Positions 61,862-64,000 of a stretch of 64,000 bases of DNA are shown one piece after another; within the stretch, counting starts at the first letter, position 1, and the number at the start of each line of letters is the position of its first letter. Source of the stretch: Pararhodonellum marinum (GTDB lineage: Bacteria; Bacteroidota; Bacteroidia; Cytophagales; Cyclobacteriaceae); NCBI RefSeq assembly GCF_015354735.1, contig NZ_JACEFJ010000005.1, forward strand, positions 186,001-250,000, in the 5' to 3' direction. The translations under genes were made by a program, and so were the position numbers. Under the pieces are notes generated by a model. That model saw only the letters and a list, made by a program, of their open reading frames with translations, made no database searches and was not told the DNA's origin.

Positions 61862-62398
61862 TTAGTTCCTTTGCCTTGATTTTCTGTACAGCTTAATGGC
61901 CAACAAAAGCATTCCACTCAAAATCAGTAAGCCAATGATTCCCCAAACCATATCCGTAAGGTTTTTAAGTACAATCAGAAAAACTATGGCAAACAAAAGA
62001 ACGGTAGTCGCCTCATTCCAAATTCGAAGTTTGTAAGAGGACCATTTTGAAATTCCCTTTTGAAGCTGTTGGTATAGCCGGTGACATTGAAAATGATAAA
62101 GATAAAGCAGGAATACGAAGCAAAGTTTGGCCTGCATGAAAGGCATTTGAAGATATCCCCAGCGATAGACCAAGACCCAAAACCCAAATATTAGGGTTAG
62201 GATGGCAGATGGCCAGGTAATGCCCAGCCAAAGTCTTTTGGCCATCAGATCCAATTGTGGTTTTAGTATTTTTTGCACCTCCAATGGTTTTTCCATAGCC
62301 TCTGTCTGATAGATAAAAAGGCGGACAATATAAAATAAACCTGCAAACCAAGTAACAATAAAAATGATGTGAAGTGCTTTCAGGTACTCAAATCCCAT
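61862..62398 (-). CDS. hemJ: HemJ-like protoporphyrinogen oxidase / CopD-family membrane protein
   Basis: 178 residues from the ATG at 62396-62398; a TTG five codons earlier is less likely. Four or five membrane helices. The N-terminal KALHIIFIVTWFAGLFYI (7-24), with conserved His10, and the MQAKL segment with Lys91 match HemJ, the membrane protoporphyrinogen IX oxidase. CopD-type proteins are the alternative. It heads the minus-strand group with SCO and cytochrome c, consistent with haem supply for respiration. Confidence 0.8.
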   Translation of the reverse strand: MGFEYLKALHIIFIVTWFAGLFYIVRLFIYQTEAMEKPLEVQKILKPQLDLMAKRLWLGITWPSAILTLIFGFWVLVYRWGYLQMPFMQAKLCFVFLLYLYHFQCHRLYQQLQKGISKWSSYKLRIWNEATTVLLFAIVFLIVLKNLTDMVWGIIGLLILSGMLLLAIKLYRKSRQRN

Positions 62399-62537
62399 GC
62401 TCAATTTTTTCAACTAAATTACGGTGAAAAGATCAAACCACCGCAATAATCAAAGAAAACAAAGCAGTTGCTGGAATTTCTTCTGTTTCTTGAATTTATG
62501 ACTTATCTTAAGCTACGTTTTTTTAAAGGGAAAAGGT

Positions 62538-63542
62538 TTGAAGGAAAAAAGGAAAAGGCTGGAGCCGACCACTTATGTCAAAGGCATTTTAGATGGAAAC
62601 AGGATCATTCTAAGTAGAGCCATCACTTTGATTGAAAGCCAGTTGGAAGAGGATCAGGAACTGGCTTCCAAAGTCCTGGAAAAAGTATTGCCCCATTCAG
62701 GTCAATCAATGAGGATTGGTATTACTGGCGTACCTGGGGTCGGTAAGAGTACTTTTATAGAACAATTTGGGAAGCTGGTTTTAAATGAGGGCCATAAGCT
62801 GGCAGTTTTGGCCATAGATCCCAGCAGTTCCTTGACCAAAGGAAGTATCCTAGGTGACAAAACAAGAATGGAGTCCCTTGCAGCGGATGAAAGGGCATTT
62901 ATCCGACCAAGTCCAGCAGGTACAGCCTTGGGTGGAGTTGGGGCAAAAACCAGGGAAAGCATGCTGCTCTGTGAGGCCGCAGGCTATGACGTGGTCTTTA
63001 TAGAGACGGTGGGTGTTGGGCAGTCGGAAACCCTAGTCAAAGGGATGGTGGACTTTTTTCTTTTGCTCATGCTGGCAGGGGCAGGGGATGAATTGCAGGG
63101 TATCAAGAAAGGCATCATTGAGATGACGGATGCCCTAGTTATCAACAAAGCCGATGGAGAGAATGTGAAAGCGGCCAAAAAAGCCCGAAGAGAATACACC
63201 AATGCATTACATCTCTTTCCTCCAAATGCCTCTGGATGGACTCCAAAAGTGAGTGTATGTTCTGCGCTAAAAAATGAAGGCATTGTTGATATCTGGGAGA
63301 TGATCCTCTCTTTTCAAATGAAAATGAAAAGAAATGGCTATTTTGAAGAAAATCGTTCTCAACAAAGGGTGGCCTGGATGCATGAAAACATCCGATACAT
63401 GCTGGAAAGGCAATTTTATTCCAACCGAAAAATTCGGGACCAGATTGAAAGCGTCCTGCCCGAAATAAAGTCGGGCAAAACCTCTTCCATCGCAATGGCC
63501 AGAAAATTGCTTAAAAGTTATTTTGCTGAGATTAAAAATTGA
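62538..63542 (+). CDS. meaB: MeaB/ArgK-type GTPase chaperone of methylmalonyl-CoA mutase
   Basis: 334 residues. P-loop GVPGVGKST (64-72), followed by AIDPSSSLTKGSILGDKTRM and the ETVGVGQSE segment typical of the G3E MeaB group. It guards cobalamin loading and repair of methylmalonyl-CoA mutase. The start is TTG: an in-frame TGA lies upstream and no ATG or GTG occurs before the P-loop region. The mutase genes are not in the window. Confidence 0.93.
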   Translation: MKEKRKRLEPTTYVKGILDGNRIILSRAITLIESQLEEDQELASKVLEKVLPHSGQSMRIGITGVPGVGKSTFIEQFGKLVLNEGHKLAVLAIDPSSSLTKGSILGDKTRMESLAADERAFIRPSPAGTALGGVGAKTRESMLLCEAAGYDVVFIETVGVGQSETLVKGMVDFFLLLMLAGAGDELQGIKKGIIEMTDALVINKADGENVKAAKKARREYTNALHLFPPNASGWTPKVSVCSALKNEGIVDIWEMILSFQMKMKRNGYFEENRSQQRVAWMHENIRYMLERQFYSNRKIRDQIESVLPEIKSGKTSSIAMARKLLKSYFAEIKN

Positions 63543-63566
63543 ACCTCATTGTAATGTATGAAATCT

Positions 63567-63580
63567 TACTTTCGAAAGTA
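63567..63580. promoter_or_regulatory. 14-bp perfect palindrome before the DUF4163/DUF3298 lipoprotein
   Basis: TACTTTCGAAAGTA lies 15 bases before the ATG at 63596. Its left half (TACTTTCG) is one base from the -7 consensus TAnnTTTG, so it may be a promoter with operator symmetry. Confidence 0.4.
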
Positions 63581-63595
63581 TAAAATCAATCGCTT

Positions 63596-64000
63596 ATGAA
63601 AAATCACAGCCTAATTTTCCTGTTTTTTGTGATTTGCATTTTTTCCTGTACTCCTAAAGGTGACATGAAATATGAAATGGTGGACATTGAAGAAAAGTCA
63701 TGCGTTGACGAGCAGTGTGCAACAGTGGAGATAAGCTATCCAAAGTTTACGGGAAGAAGAAACAGAGCTAAACGGGTCAACCAACATGTGCAGGAACAGT
63801 TAAAAATGTACATTCAACTGGGTGAACCTCAGGAATGGGAAAGTGTCGAAAAAGCCATCAATTTTGTATTGGAGGCCCACGAGATTTACATGCGGGATTA
63901 TCCGGAAAGTACGCAGGAATGGACCATGGAGGTCAATGGAAAGGTAGGTTATCAATCTGACGAAATCCTCAGCCTTTTATTTACCAACTATTCCTATACG
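63596..64000 (+). CDS. DUF4163/DUF3298-type lipoprotein, cut by the window end
   Basis: 135 codons present; the gene runs off the right edge. A lipoprotein signal ends at Cys18 (ICIFSC). The following region (VEISYPKFTGRRNRAKRVN, with later QEWTMEVNGKVGYQSDEILS then LLFTNYSYT) matches the start of DUF4163 followed by the DUF3298 (RsiV/PdaC-like) fold. Such proteins bind peptidoglycan-like ligands or lysozyme in some bacteria; here function is unknown. Confidence 0.78.
   Translation, partial: MKNHSLIFLFFVICIFSCTPKGDMKYEMVDIEEKSCVDEQCATVEISYPKFTGRRNRAKRVNQHVQEQLKMYIQLGEPQEWESVEKAINFVLEAHEIYMRDYPESTQEWTMEVNGKVGYQSDEILSLLFTNYSYT

Noticed and set aside
62498-62617. Short ATG-started frame overlapping the 5' end of meaB
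   Set aside because: It is out of frame with meaB, ends after about 40 codons, and has shadow composition.

Overview
The window is chromosomal DNA from a member of the Bacteroidota, most like the Cyclobacteriaceae (Algoriphagus/Cyclobacterium type). The evidence is a SusC/SusD outer-membrane pair, a DUF5686 protein, Bacteroidota-type promoters (TTG, about 19 bases, TAnnTTTG) with almost no Shine-Dalgarno sequences, zinc-free forms of S14 and L36, and tRNA genes without an encoded CCA end. No phage, insertion sequence, CRISPR array or rRNA operon is visible.

Layout. 1-5.1 kb (minus strand): an FG-GAP lipoprotein cut by the window edge, then SusD and SusC. 5.1-9.5 kb: two long intergenic stretches with GC-rich repeats flank a DUF5686 protein. 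9.5-14 kb: pyrH-frr, a biotin carrier protein and a secreted M1 aminopeptidase. 14.1-45.6 kb: the core information-processing block. It runs tRNA-Tyr, tRNA-Gly, tRNA-Thr, tuf, tRNA-Trp, secE, nusG, rplKAJL, rpoBC, a DUF3467 gene, rpsL-rpsG-fusA-rpsJ, and then an almost unbroken S10/spc/alpha series from rplC to rplQ including secY, map, infA and rpoA. 45.7-51.8 kb: carA-eno, an FtsB-like division protein, a small outer-membrane barrel, cysE-cysM and sucD.

52-64 kb is the accessory and regulatory part. A giant one-component-style sensor kinase (periplasmic propeller, Y_Y_Y, PAS, kinase) is followed by a receiver-kinase hybrid. Four bases later comes an ABC ATPase, an FtsX-type permease with a histidine-rich extracytoplasmic loop, and a small secreted DUF3299-like protein with a CxxC motif. 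This set looks like a signal-transduction-coupled transport or export system, possibly for metal. Next come a class IV aminotransferase, a MerC-type membrane protein whose start codon lies inside a palindrome, a small lipoprotein preceded by a 9-bp inverted repeat, and a minus-strand cytochrome c, SCO and HemJ group concerned with copper and heme. MeaB and a truncated DUF4163/DUF3298 lipoprotein end the window.

The ribosomal block supplies translation and transcription machinery, with internal terminators and promoters dividing it into sub-operons: before tRNA-Trp/secE, between rplL and rpoB, after rpoC, before rpsL, between rpsJ and rplC, and before rpsH. The strongest candidates for something little described are the kinase/ABC/FtsX/DUF3299 cluster and the MerC operator.
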